A stretch of 64,000 bases of DNA from Vibrio ulleungensis (GTDB taxonomy: Bacteria > Pseudomonadota > Gammaproteobacteria > Enterobacterales > Vibrionaceae): positions 124,001 to 188,000 of the forward strand of contig NZ_JAFEUM010000004.1 in NCBI RefSeq assembly GCF_016900875.1, read 5' to 3'. The translations under genes and the position numbers were made by a program. The notes under the pieces were generated by a model. The model was not told the DNA's origin and made no database searches. It saw nothing but the letters and a program-made list of their open reading frames with translations. How positions within the stretch are numbered: position 1 is the first letter of the stretch; each line of letters begins with the position of its first letter. This document shows, one piece after another, positions 35,113 through 45,333 of the stretch.

Positions 35113-35629
35113 GCCATATTGAAGATATACACCTTTGGTGAGGCTTAGCTTTTTTACACAACGTTTTTGCAGAACTATCGCGGCGAACTAGCAAGCCTTA
35201 CCCATTCACCGAGAAAAAACCATTCATACAGTGTAGCGCGTGTGGACATCGCCGCCAGCATACGCGTGTTTACCTGCCCCAATCACTGATACTCACCGCC
35301 TCTCTCAGTTAGAAAACTCTAATAATCGGTATCAATATCAGATACATCCAATGATGCAAATACGCTCAACTAGACTAGGCTTGAGTAACATAGTGGCTAT
35401 TAGGTGTATGAACCAAAAACATCCCCATCATGATACTCATACCCTCTATGTGAATAAACTAGCCCGAGAACGTGCAAAATAGCGACGAAAGGGTTGCCAC
35501 ACCTTACTTTTTTGACGACGAGCTTTTGATTCGTGGAAACAAGTAATGTGTCTGTACATTGCTTCTAAACAATTTTCACACGACTAAAGAAATTGATTAG
35601 ACATAAACAACCATTGGCGAGGAATTTTC
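35113..35629. other. Gene-poor intergenic region before the phosphatase
   Basis: 517 bases. An 80-codon frame at 35240-35482 exists, but has no RBS or family likeness, so I do not call it. I see no clear terminator after 35112 and no strong regulatory dyad. It presumably carries the promoter of the phosphatase gene. Confidence 0.5.
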
Positions 35630-37321
35630 ATGCAAAAGCGTTGGATCGCGACGACCTTACTCTGTGTTTGCCCATTATTTGTACAAGCTGCAAACGACAA
35701 TAAACCTAAACTCATTTTACAAATAACAGTAGACGGTTTACGCGGTGACCTACTGACAAGATATCAACACAACTTTGGGGAAGGCGGGTTTAACTACCTA
35801 CTCGATCAAGGCGTACATTACACTAATGCTCACTACCAGCATGGCAATACAGAAACGATAGTCGGACATGTATCATTGGCTACCGGCGCACCACCCGCGG
35901 TTCATGGAATGGTGGGCAATGTTTGGTATGATCGTCAACTTGAACGCATCGTATACAACGTCGAGGACGAAACATTTCCACTACTCACCTCCGATGCTGG
36001 GGTCGATCAAAACACCGAAATTGACCCTACACAAAAAGCAGCCAAGGTAGAAGGTCGATCTCCTGAGCCTATCTTATCCACTACCTTTAGTGATGAATTA
36101 CATCTTTCTAATAACGGTAATTCAAGAGTGTTTTCTGTTTCGGTAAAAGACCGAGGCGCGATATCATTGGCAGGTCACACAGGCAAGGCGTTTTGGTTTT
36201 CTAAAGCAAAATCCGAGTTCATTACCAGTGAATACTATTATGAGAAAACCCCGCATTGGGTCGACAGGTGGAATGAAAAAAACATTCCTCAGCAATATTC
36301 GAAACAGCGTTGGGAGCTTTCACTGCCTCAAGATCAATATACCCAACAAGAAGTGATGCAAGAGCACAAGTTTGATTTAGGTGGATTTGCCCGAACCTTC
36401 CCCCACCCTTACGGGCCTGCAAGCTATAAGTACTACTCAACGATGTTAACCGTAAGTCCAGCCGGTGATGAAATCACCGCTGACTTTGCTCAAACATTAA
36501 TGCTGCAAGAAAAGCTGGGACAGTTAGAGTACACCGATTACTTGGCAGTAAGCTTTTCGTCTAACGATTATGTTATTCACCTTTACGGCCCAGAGAGTTT
36601 GGAAGCCGAAGACAACCTCATTCGTTTAGATCGCACTTTGGCATCGCTGTTTAAGTCTATCGACGCTCAAGTCGGATTAGACAACACCTTAATTGTACTA
36701 TCTGCTGATCATGGGGTCCCAGAGTCAGCACCAGTCGCTCAAACCTTAGGCTTGCGAGATGCCAATTATGTCGACACCAACGTATTGATAGGAGACACCG
36801 TCAAGCAGCGACTTGATAGAGAATTTAAACTCGATGAAACAGCCATCAGGCTATTTTCGCATCCTTATATTTATCTTAATCACGATGTAATCACCAAAAG
36901 TGGTGCAGATTTAGGCGATGTCCAACGTGCAGTCGCCGATCAGGTATCCAAACTCAACTCAGTGTTCTACGCTGCAGCAAGTCAAGATATTGAACGCAAT
37001 CAAATCCCCAACAATCGATTGGGAACAATGATCCAAAATAATCATCATCCTCTACGCTCAGGCGATGTCTATGTCGTGATGAACCCACGAAATTACGTCG
37101 CTAATATGGGCAGCTTAACCACGGCATCGACGCACGGTTCACCGTGGCGATACGATACACATGTCCCGGTAATATTTGCTGGCATGGCAATTGAAGGATC
37201 TAAAGTTGCAAGAGAAATCACTCCATACGATGTTGCCCCAACACTGTCTCACTATATTGGTATCACCCAACCTAGCGGTACCATCGGGAAAGTATTGGAA
37301 GAGGTAACAATGCAAAAATAG
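35630..37321 (+). CDS. PafA-type alkaline phosphatase / phosphodiesterase family protein
   Basis: 563 residues. Signal peptide ends near VQA; periplasmic. The core starts ILQITVDGLRGD with a metal Asp; NTETIVGHVSLATG holds the Thr nucleophile (Thr-74 or Thr-76); SADHGVPESAP and the late STHGSPW supply metal ligands. The family includes calcium-independent PafA phosphatases with broad monoester activity. It probably releases phosphate from organic esters outside the cell membrane. RBS GAGGAA upstream of ATG; terminator follows at 37343. Confidence 0.88.
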   Translation: MQKRWIATTLLCVCPLFVQAANDNKPKLILQITVDGLRGDLLTRYQHNFGEGGFNYLLDQGVHYTNAHYQHGNTETIVGHVSLATGAPPAVHGMVGNVWYDRQLERIVYNVEDETFPLLTSDAGVDQNTEIDPTQKAAKVEGRSPEPILSTTFSDELHLSNNGNSRVFSVSVKDRGAISLAGHTGKAFWFSKAKSEFITSEYYYEKTPHWVDRWNEKNIPQQYSKQRWELSLPQDQYTQQEVMQEHKFDLGGFARTFPHPYGPASYKYYSTMLTVSPAGDEITADFAQTLMLQEKLGQLEYTDYLAVSFSSNDYVIHLYGPESLEAEDNLIRLDRTLASLFKSIDAQVGLDNTLIVLSADHGVPESAPVAQTLGLRDANYVDTNVLIGDTVKQRLDREFKLDETAIRLFSHPYIYLNHDVITKSGADLGDVQRAVADQVSKLNSVFYAAASQDIERNQIPNNRLGTMIQNNHHPLRSGDVYVVMNPRNYVANMGSLTTASTHGSPWRYDTHVPVIFAGMAIEGSKVAREITPYDVAPTLSHYIGITQPSGTIGKVLEEVTMQK

Positions 37322-37342
37322 AACGCTGACTAACGTTTAAAT

Positions 37343-37370
37343 GGGTCGTCGCTGCACGGCCCTTTTTATT
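37343..37370 (+). terminator. Intrinsic terminator after the PafA-type phosphatase
   Basis: GGGTCGT paired with ACGGCCC (one G-T pair), 6-base loop, then CTTTTTATTT-like T-run. Lies 22 bases after the stop. Confidence 0.72.
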
Positions 37371-37433
37371 TGATGGGTGGTATTGCTGCTCGATAAGCGA
37401 TTCTTAGAATTTTGCAAAACTAGGGCAATCAGA

Positions 37434-38891
37434 TTACTTGTGCGCGTCTTTCGAGTAAAAACATTCCGCTAAAACAGACACGGCTTCATCAATACTGTCT
37501 AACGCGATATTGCCAAACCCTAGAACCGCTCCTTGCCAGTCGCGAGCAGGAGCTTGGGCTGTTTCGTAGTACGTCATTGGTCTAATCACGATGTTTTTGT
37601 TTAACGCTCGTTCGGCCCATGTCTGTTCACTAAGTTGTCCATACCACCGCAGTGTCACGTGCAAACCCGCTGCTTGACTGATCACTTCAATGTCATCACC
37701 AAAATAGGTATGCAAACTTAGGGCTAACCGCTGATACTTTTCGTTGTAGACACGCCGCATCTTTCGTATGTGCCTAAGCAACTCTCCTTCCGCAATAAAG
37801 TCGGCCAAGGCTGCTTGGGTATGACTGGGCGTATTTCCAGTGAGCGCTTCTTTTATCATTAGACAGCGATCATACAGTGTTTTTGGCACCACCATATAGC
37901 CTAAGCGCAACCCATTAAACATGATCTTACTGAATGAACCAACGTACAGCACACGTGATGGCTCTCCAAGTGTGTCAGCCAAACCTTGTAACGATGGGTA
38001 GGGCTGATGTGTAAACTGAAACTCGCTGTCGTAATCGTCTTCGATGATCCAACTTTGATGTTGCTTTGCCCATGCAATCAGCTCTAACCGCTGCTCTGTA
38101 TTTAACGTTGTTCCAAGGGGGTACTGATTGCTTGGCGTAATGTAAAGGGTTTTTACAGCGCTCGCTGTTACCCTATCAAAATCCAAGCCAGTAGCAGGTC
38201 GCACCGGAAATGCCTGAGACTGATACCCAAGCAAAGAGATGATTTTTCTTAGTTGAGTATATCCGGGTTGCTCAATACCGACTTGGTCATCTTGATTGTT
38301 CATCGTCGCCATCAGCGAGATGGTTAGCGCTTGTTGAGCCCCTTGAGTGATAATGATATCGCTAGCACTGCAATGAACAGATCGACTGGCTCGCAGATAA
38401 TCTGCAATAGCGCGTCGCAACGCCAGCGACCCTTCAATCGGCTGTGCACCCATCAGATTGTTGCTAGCACTGTGGCGAGAAACAAAGCGCTGCCACTTGG
38501 TGTGAGGGAACTGAGCCAAGTCTGGCACGCCTGGTGAAAATGGACGGTTAAGATCAGGCAAAGGCTTATCGATTATCTTGGTTTGTACATTTGGACGCTT
38601 AGCTTGTGTGCCGGACACCTGAAGATAGTGATCCGGCAATTTAGGCACCACATAAAACCCCGATCCTTGCCGGCTTTCGATGTAGCCTTCGGCAACCAGT
38701 TGTTCGTAGGCATATATGACCGTATTTCGACTTAGTTTCATTGCTTCGGCCATTTTACGTGTCGAAGGGAGCTTTCCCCCGCGAACCCAAAGTCCTTTTA
38801 CGATCTTTATGCGAATTGCCCGTTGCAAACCCTCTTGCTTCGACACACTCGCTTCTGTAATACAAAGATCGCCAATATCAATCAGCGCCAA
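37434..38891 (-). CDS. MocR-type regulator (GntR helix-turn-helix fused to aminotransferase fold)
   Basis: 485 residues. N-terminal GntR winged helix (LPSTRKMAEAMKLSRNTVIYAYEQLVAEGYIESRQGSGFYV), linker, then an aminotransferase class I fold with TPSNQYPLGTTL, DDYDSEF and the PLP Lys in YVGSFSKIMFNGLRLGYM. MocR proteins sense PLP or an amino compound and control a divergent gene. Start is TTG 38891 with AGGAT upstream; no better in-frame ATG exists before residue 47. Divergent from the flavin split-barrel gene; the 93-base gap has nested inverted repeats. Confidence 0.9.
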   Translation of the reverse strand: MALIDIGDLCITEASVSKQEGLQRAIRIKIVKGLWVRGGKLPSTRKMAEAMKLSRNTVIYAYEQLVAEGYIESRQGSGFYVVPKLPDHYLQVSGTQAKRPNVQTKIIDKPLPDLNRPFSPGVPDLAQFPHTKWQRFVSRHSASNNLMGAQPIEGSLALRRAIADYLRASRSVHCSASDIIITQGAQQALTISLMATMNNQDDQVGIEQPGYTQLRKIISLLGYQSQAFPVRPATGLDFDRVTASAVKTLYITPSNQYPLGTTLNTEQRLELIAWAKQHQSWIIEDDYDSEFQFTHQPYPSLQGLADTLGEPSRVLYVGSFSKIMFNGLRLGYMVVPKTLYDRCLMIKEALTGNTPSHTQAALADFIAEGELLRHIRKMRRVYNEKYQRLALSLHTYFGDDIEVISQAAGLHVTLRWYGQLSEQTWAERALNKNIVIRPMTYYETAQAPARDWQGAVLGFGNIALDSIDEAVSVLAECFYSKDAHK

Positions 38892-38903
38892 ACTGGATCC
38901 TAC

Positions 38904-38971
38904 TATTTGTTGAAACTGGTGCTAAATACCATACCAGATAAACAGTACATTGCTATAACGCTCAACAAATA
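38904..38971. promoter_or_regulatory. Nested inverted repeats between MocR and flavin-protein genes
   Basis: Outer repeat TATTTGTTGA (38904-38913) with its exact complement TCAACAAATA (38962-38971); inner CTGGT (38916-38920) and ACCAG (38933-38937). The span covers most of the shared promoter region. MocR regulators bind repeated sites in such gaps, so these are candidate operators. Confidence 0.6.
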
Positions 38972-38984
38972 CAGGAATGAAAAC

Positions 38985-39644
38985 ATGCTAGGACAGTCAT
39001 TGCGCACCACACTAAAAAAAGCCGCTCACAAAGCGTCAACAGAAACAATATCGTTGCACGCCATCATCGATGAGTCATTGATAGCCCACATTGCCATCAT
39101 TGAGGAGAGTGGCCCAATAGTGATACCCATGCTGGCTTGGCGCGTCGATGACTATGTGTATATTCATGGTGCTAATAACAGTCGGTTAATGCGACACTTA
39201 CATCGCGGCGGGCAAACTTGCCTTACATTTACGCTGTTTGATGGGTGGGTTCTTGCACGTTCAGCATTTCACCACAGTGCGCACTATCGAAGCGCAGTGG
39301 TTTTTGGAGCCTTTGAGTCCATTGATGAATCATCGGCCAAAAAGCGCCTTTTGGATCACTTCATCGAGCAAATAGCCCCTGGTCGTTCCGAACAGGCTCG
39401 AGCAAGCAATGCCAAAGAGTTAGCTGCCACTATGTTACTGCGTATGCCATTAAATGAAGCGTCAGTAAAAATCAGCGATAAGCCCGTCAATGATGATTTA
39501 GCGGATATGACTCATCCGGTCTGGGCAGGGTATTTACCTTACTCGACCAAAGTGGGACCGCTGATTGCCGCAGAAGAACTAGAAGACGATATTACCGAGC
39601 CCGATTACAGCGGAGCATATGTTGATCGTTGGAACAAAAACTAG
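38985..39644 (+). CDS. Pyridoxamine-5'-phosphate-oxidase-like flavin protein (COG3467 type)
   Basis: Start chosen at ATG 38985 (MLGQSLRTTLKKAAHKAS), preceded by AGGAA, rather than the longer frame to 38823 that overlaps the MocR gene. 219 residues: FMN-binding split barrel with WRVDDYVYIHGANNSRLMRHL and TLFDGWVLARSAFHHSAHYRSAVVFG. Members include NimA-like nitroreductases and haem-associated FMN proteins. The divergent MocR regulator should control it. Substrate unknown. Confidence 0.82.
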   Translation: MLGQSLRTTLKKAAHKASTETISLHAIIDESLIAHIAIIEESGPIVIPMLAWRVDDYVYIHGANNSRLMRHLHRGGQTCLTFTLFDGWVLARSAFHHSAHYRSAVVFGAFESIDESSAKKRLLDHFIEQIAPGRSEQARASNAKELAATMLLRMPLNEASVKISDKPVNDDLADMTHPVWAGYLPYSTKVGPLIAAEELEDDITEPDYSGAYVDRWNKN

Positions 39645-39655
39645 CTAAAGCTACA

Positions 39656-39687
39656 TTAGGGTGGAGGCGATGACGCCTCCACCCTAA
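39656..39687. repeat. 14-bp perfect inverted repeat between convergent genes
   Basis: TTAGGGTGGAGGCG (39656-39669), ATGA loop, exact complement (39674-39687). It sits between the convergent flavin-protein gene and nnrS. No T-run follows on either side. Probably a bidirectional terminator without a U-tract, or mRNA 3'-end stabiliser. Confidence 0.65.
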
Positions 39688-39765
39688 CCAGGACTACGTT
39701 AAACATGACCAAGCTTGAGCGAACCTAACTAAATAAAACCAAGTCAGGTGACTTCAATATAGAGT

Positions 39766-40950
39766 TTAACCTGGATGGCCATCTGCCCTTTTAGTTAGCA
39801 GCATAAACGAAAACTTCACAATGTAGAGCGCAAAAGCGAACATCCAAAGTGCGCCACTTAAAGTGATCATGTCCATCATGTGCGCCGGAAACAAACCGAC
39901 GCCCAGCCCACGTACCAAAGCCGACGAAATCAACAGCGCAAAGGCAATGGACATATTTGGCCCTTCGTAAATTGCGCGCCCCGTATGCCCCATGGTGACT
40001 CGGGTGATCATGGCTAAAATAACGCCACCAATCCCACCGACAACAAACAGGTGCAGTAGATTATGGCTGATAAATGGATCTTGTATAACGCTTCTTAAAA
40101 TTAGACCTAAAGGTATAAATAAATAGGTAAGATGCAGTGACCATAACAGAGGCTCTTTTAACGCTTTCATCGGTTTCCAGCGCCACATGCGGATCAACTG
40201 AGCGATACCCGATACAAACATTAACGACGCTGTTAAAAGAGCAGAGACGTCTTCGATAAAGCTACACAGAAACAGCATCAGTAAAGGAAGATTCGCTAAA
40301 AGCTCCAAGGCTTTAATTGGCGCGGGCTTATCAAACTTACAACGCAAGGCGGTAAAAAATGGGATCACACGCCCGCCCATGACCGACAGCAGCAAAGTGA
40401 ACCACCACAACATCGACTGCCACACTTGTGATGAGCTAAAGTAAGTCTGCTCGAGTAAAGCCCAATATGCCGCACCGTTCGCCACAATCGCTAACGCAAA
40501 CAAAGGAACAAAAAACGCATTGCGCCAGCCCTTGCTTGCAATAACGCGACTGCCTGTTTCAACACCAACCATTATAAGAAGCAAGGTCTCAAGGCCAAAG
40601 CTTACCCACGGACTCATAGGCAACCAAAAAGTGACACGCGCGATTAACCATAAAGCCACAATAGCGCCTAATCGCTTCCCCTTAGTTCCAGGTACCCCTG
40701 TCCAGTTTTGCACCGCAGTTAACACAAACCCAATGACAATCGCCATGGCAAAACCAAACAGCATTTCATGGGCGTGCCACCACAATGGAGACACTTGGAG
40801 GTACGGTAATGGTCCTTTTTGAAACATCCAAAGCCATAGGGCTAACGCCAAAACGGCGTAAACGCTACCTAACAAGAAAAAGGGCCTAAAGCCCAATCGT
40901 AAAATAGGTGGAAGTGCCTCTTCTACTTGTTTATCTGTAATATTGAGCAC
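39766..40950 (-). CDS. nnrS: NnrS family membrane protein (nitric oxide stress)
   Basis: 394 residues with about twelve membrane helices. Conserved WWHAHEMLFGFAMAIVIGFVLTAVQNWTG contains the His residues of NnrS haem/copper sites, and GGVILAMITRVTMGHTGR is typical. NnrS protects against NO in Vibrio and others, probably by relieving iron-nitrosyl damage. Third gene after norV and norW, 60 bases downstream; a hairpin AAGGGAG-TCAC-CTCCCTT in that gap might partly attenuate it. Confidence 0.92.
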   Translation of the reverse strand: MLNITDKQVEEALPPILRLGFRPFFLLGSVYAVLALALWLWMFQKGPLPYLQVSPLWWHAHEMLFGFAMAIVIGFVLTAVQNWTGVPGTKGKRLGAIVALWLIARVTFWLPMSPWVSFGLETLLLIMVGVETGSRVIASKGWRNAFFVPLFALAIVANGAAYWALLEQTYFSSSQVWQSMLWWFTLLLSVMGGRVIPFFTALRCKFDKPAPIKALELLANLPLLMLFLCSFIEDVSALLTASLMFVSGIAQLIRMWRWKPMKALKEPLLWSLHLTYLFIPLGLILRSVIQDPFISHNLLHLFVVGGIGGVILAMITRVTMGHTGRAIYEGPNMSIAFALLISSALVRGLGVGLFPAHMMDMITLSGALWMFAFALYIVKFSFMLLTKRADGHPG

Positions 40951-40983
40951 AGTTGCTCCTCGTCGTTTTATCCAGATGAATCA

Positions 40984-41001
40984 AAGGGAGTCACCTCCCT
41001 T
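40984..41001 (-). repeat. Small hairpin between norW and nnrS
   Basis: 7-bp stem AAGGGAG / CTCCCTT with a 4-base loop in the 60-base intercistronic gap. On the minus strand only TTTGA follows, so it may be a weak attenuator or stabiliser. Confidence 0.4.
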
Positions 41002-41010
41002 CAACCAAAC

Positions 41011-42156
41011 TTATTGGCTCGCTAACTCTCTCAATAGTGGAAAAGCCTGATCAACTTTTTTGCCTGTGACGACAAAACCCATAAGTCGACTATCTTGGTC
41101 ATAAGCCTTGCTCACTACCCCATCCCGACTTGATTCAAATCTCCACATATCAACTCTTTCGCCCACGGTTGTTCCCGCCAACTGAATCGGATAGCTTGGC
41201 GTTTTTACCTTTATCATCATGGGTGGAAGTGTCACAGTGGCCTGTTGGCCGGCGAGATTTTTAGCTAACACCGTGGCAGACAGCACTATAGGTTGTAAAA
41301 ATGCTCGAACCTGCCCGTCGAGCTCAACACAATCGCCAATAGCATAGACACTGCTCACGCTGGTTTGCATGCCCTTGTTGACAACAATACCTTTATCGGT
41401 TTTAGCCCCAATTTGCGTTGCAAGCTCGATGTTTGGTACTAAGCCTGTGCATAAAAGAGCAGCGTCACAGCTCAACTCTCTGCCGCTCGACAGTGCGAGT
41501 GTCTGCATGTCCACTTGATCGTCAACACTCTCGACACTCTCATGGGTCAAAATATCGATGTCTTGTTGCTCTAAATTACGTCGCAATTTCGACTCAACAT
41601 AGTCTGGTACCAATGCAGCAAGCAAGCGTGGGCGAGGTTCGATGATTGTTACCTTTTTACCCACTTTAGCAAGATCAAGCGCTAGCTCCACCCCAATGAG
41701 ACCACCACCAATCACACTCACAGTTTTGCTACGGTCAATTGCCCCTTTCGCTTGAGCGAATTCTTCTAGGTTATTCAGACTGTAAAGCTTACTTAACCCC
41801 TTGGTTACAAAGGCTGGTTTAAAGGTATTCGCCCCTGTAGCCAACACTAATTTGTCGTACCCAAATGGATGCCCATTGGCGTAAACCAGTTTTGCCTCAA
41901 CGTCTATGCGATCAACTCGATGATCGCTCATCACCGATACCTGATACTTGTTCGAAAATTCTGCTGCAGAACTCACAATCAGATCATCAAGAGACTGTTT
42001 TGCTGAAAATGCATGACTCAAATCAGGCTTATTGTAGTCATCCCCGCTATCTGCAGTTAATACCGTAATGGACGCGCCACTACCTATCCGTCGCAAAGAC
42101 TTAATAACTTGATAGGCGGCAAATCCGCTGCCGATAATGACAATGTCGCTGCGCAT
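41011..42156 (-). CDS. norW: NADH:flavorubredoxin reductase
   Basis: 381 residues. FAD motif IVIIGSGFAAYQVIKSLRR at the N-terminus, ATGANTFKP, NAD motif SVIGGGLIGVELALDLAKVG (about 145), and VYAIGDCVE near 280. It passes electrons from NADH to the rubredoxin domain of NorV for NO reduction in the cytoplasm. Starts 3 bases after norV, so translation is coupled. Confidence 0.93.
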   Translation of the reverse strand: MRSDIVIIGSGFAAYQVIKSLRRIGSGASITVLTADSGDDYNKPDLSHAFSAKQSLDDLIVSSAAEFSNKYQVSVMSDHRVDRIDVEAKLVYANGHPFGYDKLVLATGANTFKPAFVTKGLSKLYSLNNLEEFAQAKGAIDRSKTVSVIGGGLIGVELALDLAKVGKKVTIIEPRPRLLAALVPDYVESKLRRNLEQQDIDILTHESVESVDDQVDMQTLALSSGRELSCDAALLCTGLVPNIELATQIGAKTDKGIVVNKGMQTSVSSVYAIGDCVELDGQVRAFLQPIVLSATVLAKNLAGQQATVTLPPMMIKVKTPSYPIQLAGTTVGERVDMWRFESSRDGVVSKAYDQDSRLMGFVVTGKKVDQAFPLLRELASQ

Positions 42157-42159
42157 ACC

Positions 42160-43572
42160 TTAGCCCTCAAATTCGACAAAGACATCTTTGCCTAAATGAC
42201 ATTCTGGACACAAAAAGGTTTCTGGCACATCTTTCCAAAGAGTATTGGGGGCTACTTGTTGGTTGGGTTCACCCAATGTAGGATTGTATACCCAGTTACA
42301 CACCGTACAAATCATGCAGGTGCAGTCATTTGGGTGCTGTTGTTCCACGACTGTTTGCGTGTGTTCAACGTTGGTCTCTGTTTGCCAATTTTGGGCAAAC
42401 TTTTGACCAAACTCAACACAACTTTTTAGCGCATTATTGTCTGGCTTCCAATGTACATGCATTGGCTCCAGCGTATTAAATCCGGCCTCTTTTAGTCGTC
42501 CGTCAATGCGCGTTACTGCACCACCCGTCCAACCCGATGATCCAAATGCAGCGGCTGTTTTATCAGCAAATCGTAAGCCATGCATTTCTTCTATTAAGCC
42601 CGCAATTTTTGGCATCATGACATTATTCATTGTTGAGCTGCCCACTAAGATCCCTTTAGAGCGAAAGATGTTAGCCAGAATGACATTTTTATCATGTCGC
42701 GAAACGTTGAATATTTTTATCGAAGTGTTTGGGCTTGCTTGACGTATCCCTTGTGCTAGCGCATCGGCTATCATACGGGTATTGCCACTCATACTGTCGT
42801 AAACAACCGTTATATGATCTTCTTGATAAGCTTGTGACCACTCATAATACTTCTCAACAATTTGAGTTGCATGGGTGCGCCAAATACATCCATGGGAAGT
42901 CGCGATCATATCGATGGGTACGCCCAGCGATAACACTTCTTCGATTTTTGCTTTAACTAGCGGAGCAAAGGGCGTCAAGATATTAGAGAAATACCGTTGG
43001 CACTCTTCAAACAACTCTTGTTGATTCATTTCGTCGTTGAATAGGTGCTCATCACAATAATGCTGACCAAAAGCATCATTAGAAAATAGAATATTGTCTT
43101 CGGTCAGATAGGTTGCCATCGAATCTGGCCAGTGCAGCATCTTCATCTCCACAAACACCAATGCCTTACCGTTGCCAATGTCCAACGTATCACCAGTTTT
43201 AATGGTTCTGAAATTCCAATCGGGGTTGTGATGATGTCCAATAATGCTGTTTACCCCGGCCTCTGTACAATAGATTGGGGTGTTTGGAATTTTGGCCATA
43301 AGAGCAGAAAGTGCTCCAGCGTGGTCATGTTCTGCGTGTTGCGTGATGATGTAATCGATTTGGTTAAGATCGATTTCTTGTTCTAGCTGAGCAATGAACT
43401 GTTCACTAAACTGATGGTCAACCGTGTCAATTAGCACCGTTTTTTCTTCACGGATCAGATAGCTGTTATAACTGGTACCTCGACCCATTTTATATTCTGT
43501 GCCGTGGAAATACTCGGTTTCCCAATCTTTGATTCCAACCCAGTCAACATTTGATTTCACGTGAATGCTCAT
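42160..43572 (-). CDS. norV: Anaerobic nitric oxide reductase flavorubredoxin
   Basis: 470 residues. Flavodiiron domain with ligands H79-x-E81-x-D83-H84 ([10 protein letters not shown]), further His in MLHWPDSM, Asp in SNDAFGQH and His in TSHGCIW. Flavodoxin domain [15 protein letters not shown] (about 255-400). C-terminal rubredoxin with [13 protein letters not shown] and [11 protein letters not shown], preceded by a Gln/Val-rich linker. It reduces two NO to N2O in oxygen-poor cytoplasm. The promoter upstream has a sigma-54 element and three NorR sites. Confidence 0.96.
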   Translation of the reverse strand: MSIHVKSNVDWVGIKDWETEYFHGTEYKMGRGTSYNSYLIREEKTVLIDTVDHQFSEQFIAQLEQEIDLNQIDYIITQHAEHDHAGALSALMAKIPNTPIYCTEAGVNSIIGHHHNPDWNFRTIKTGDTLDIGNGKALVFVEMKMLHWPDSMATYLTEDNILFSNDAFGQHYCDEHLFNDEMNQQELFEECQRYFSNILTPFAPLVKAKIEEVLSLGVPIDMIATSHGCIWRTHATQIVEKYYEWSQAYQEDHITVVYDSMSGNTRMIADALAQGIRQASPNTSIKIFNVSRHDKNVILANIFRSKGILVGSSTMNNVMMPKIAGLIEEMHGLRFADKTAAAFGSSGWTGGAVTRIDGRLKEAGFNTLEPMHVHWKPDNNALKSCVEFGQKFAQNWQTETNVEHTQTVVEQQHPNDCTCMICTVCNWVYNPTLGEPNQQVAPNTLWKDVPETFLCPECHLGKDVFVEFEG

Positions 43573-43614
43573 TTGATACCCTTAATAAAACAATAGAAAG
43601 TCTATTGCCTAAGA

Positions 43615-43629
43615 GCATAATTCGAGCCA
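43615..43629 (-). promoter_or_regulatory. Sigma-54 promoter of norVW-nnrS
   Basis: On the minus strand TGGCTCGAATTATGC with exact GG-N10-GC spacing; -24 TGGC and -12 ATGC. Predicted start near 43603, about 31 bases before the norV ATG. Confidence 0.8.
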
Positions 43630-43693
43630 ATAAAAATGGATTATATAAGATATTGATAATTATAGGTAAAACCTATAACCCGAGCCTATCAAT

Positions 43694-43748
43694 GTCATAA
43701 AGACACACCCCGCATGACGTCAATATGACATAATTTTGTCATATTGAC
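43694..43748 (-). promoter_or_regulatory. Three NorR binding sites upstream of norV
   Basis: Three copies of GT-N7-AC: GTCATAAAGAC (43694-43704), GTCAATATGAC (43719-43729), GTCATATTGAC (43738-43748). The last two form a larger inverted repeat. NorR of E. coli also needs three such sites upstream of norV. They begin 14 bases beyond the norR stop codon. Confidence 0.85.
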
Positions 43749-43761
43749 TATTACAGGAGTA

Positions 43762-45312
43762 TCACTTTAGAGACAATCTTTTCATTAACCGATGTAAATT
43801 TCCAGGATCCACTTTAAGTTGTTTAGCAGTCAAAGATAAATTGCCATTATTATCTTTCACCGCATTTAGAATGATCTGTGACTGAAACTCATCAACCGCC
43901 TGTTTAAGGCCGATCTCGCAACTCAAAGAGGGCGAAGTCGCATCAACGGAATTTACCTTATGGTCAGTGACTGTTTGGGGCTCATCGGCCAGTGAAAAGT
44001 GATTAGGCGTTAGCAGCAAGTGGCGCTGTTTGTAGGTCGATTTTGCCAATACCGACGCACGATTTATCGCATGTTCAAGCTCTCGAACGTTGCCTTCCCA
44101 ACGAGCCTTCTTGATTAAAGAAACTGTTGCCTCATCCAGTCGAATCGACACGACACCTAATTTATGCGCGCAGCGCTCTGCAAAGAAGCCCGCCAATAAT
44201 ATTGCATCGCTTTCGCGATCACGCAGCGGTGGTACAAACACCGGAAACACACTCAGCCGATGGTAAAGATCGGCGCGAAATCGGCCTTGTTTTACTTCTT
44301 CATGCATCACTCTGTTGGTTGCAGCGATAATTCTCACGTTAACCTTAATATTGCGATCGTCACCGACGCGCTGAATATCGCCATATTGCAAGGCTCTAAG
44401 AAGTTTTGCTTGTAATGGAAGGGACAGCTCTCCGACTTCATCAAGAAATAGCGTTCCGTTATCCGCCAATTCAAATTTGCCCTTGCGGTTACTAATAGCG
44501 CCGGTAAACGCGCCTTTGATATGACCAAACAACTCGCTCTCTGCCACCGACTCTGGGAGCGCAGCACAATTGAGATAAACCAAAGGCACCTTTGAACGGC
44601 TTGATAAGGTATGTAAATTATTTGCTACCAGCTCTTTGCCTACACCAGTCTCGCCAGTTATTAATACCGAAAGGTCAGTGTCGGCTACAGCATCAATCTG
44701 TTGCTTAAGCTCTTGCATCGCCTTTGACTGACCAATCATATCGACATGATGGGTCAACTTTGCTGGGTGAGAGGGTGAGGACGAATCGATGCCAACCAGA
44801 CGTTCCAGTTTTTGCATCAGCAGTGCCGTGTGCAGGCTGGTTGCGGCTAGCGCACTAATAATTCTTAGGTCTGCATTCTTAAAGGTATCAAAATGGGTAG
44901 GATCGAGCGCATCAATGGTCACAGCACCAATAAGTTGATCATCGAATAGCAATGGCAATCCAATACACGAATGTATTTCCAACGCACCGGCCATGTTTGG
45001 GACAAGACCATCGTAAGGATCAGGAAGTTCACTGTTTGAAGGAAACCTCACTACATCTCCCGCTCGCGCGATAGCTTCGAACCTCGGGTGCTTAGAAAGA
45101 TCGAACCTACGACCCAGTACATCTTGGCTCAGTCCATTTATGGCGAGTGGTATAAACTGCTGCTCAGAAAACAGCAGCAACGCCGATGCATCACAGTTTA
45201 ATGTTTTGCGCACGGTCGCCAGCAGCCGTTCAAAACGATCTTGCTCGGATATACCTGACGTTATATCCAACGCTACCTGAGTCCACTCATTACCTAATTG
45301 ATGCATAACCAC
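43762..45312 (-). CDS. norR: NO-responsive sigma-54 activator
   Basis: 516 residues. N-terminal GAF domain (about 20-170) that binds a mononuclear iron and senses NO in NorR; AAA+ domain with Walker [20 protein letters not shown] in [14 protein letters not shown], Walker [13 protein letters not shown]-terminal Fis-type helix-turn-helix ([25 protein letters not shown]). Activates norVW-nnrS. In E. coli norR is divergent from norVW; here it is upstream on the same strand, and needs its own promoter. Start may be the third-codon Met (45306). Confidence 0.93.
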   Translation of the reverse strand: MVMHQLGNEWTQVALDITSGISEQDRFERLLATVRKTLNCDASALLLFSEQQFIPLAINGLSQDVLGRRFDLSKHPRFEAIARAGDVVRFPSNSELPDPYDGLVPNMAGALEIHSCIGLPLLFDDQLIGAVTIDALDPTHFDTFKNADLRIISALAATSLHTALLMQKLERLVGIDSSSPSHPAKLTHHVDMIGQSKAMQELKQQIDAVADTDLSVLITGETGVGKELVANNLHTLSSRSKVPLVYLNCAALPESVAESELFGHIKGAFTGAISNRKGKFELADNGTLFLDEVGELSLPLQAKLLRALQYGDIQRVGDDRNIKVNVRIIAATNRVMHEEVKQGRFRADLYHRLSVFPVFVPPLRDRESDAILLAGFFAERCAHKLGVVSIRLDEATVSLIKKARWEGNVRELEHAINRASVLAKSTYKQRHLLLTPNHFSLADEPQTVTDHKVNSVDATSPSLSCEIGLKQAVDEFQSQIILNAVKDNNGNLSLTAKQLKVDPGNLHRLMKRLSLK

Positions 45313-45333
45313 CTGTGCCTACTTGCAGTAAAT

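Noticed and set aside
35240..35482. 80-codon frame in the gap before the phosphatase
   Set aside because: No ribosome-binding site, no family likeness, and an unlikely composition (many His, Arg, Asn).
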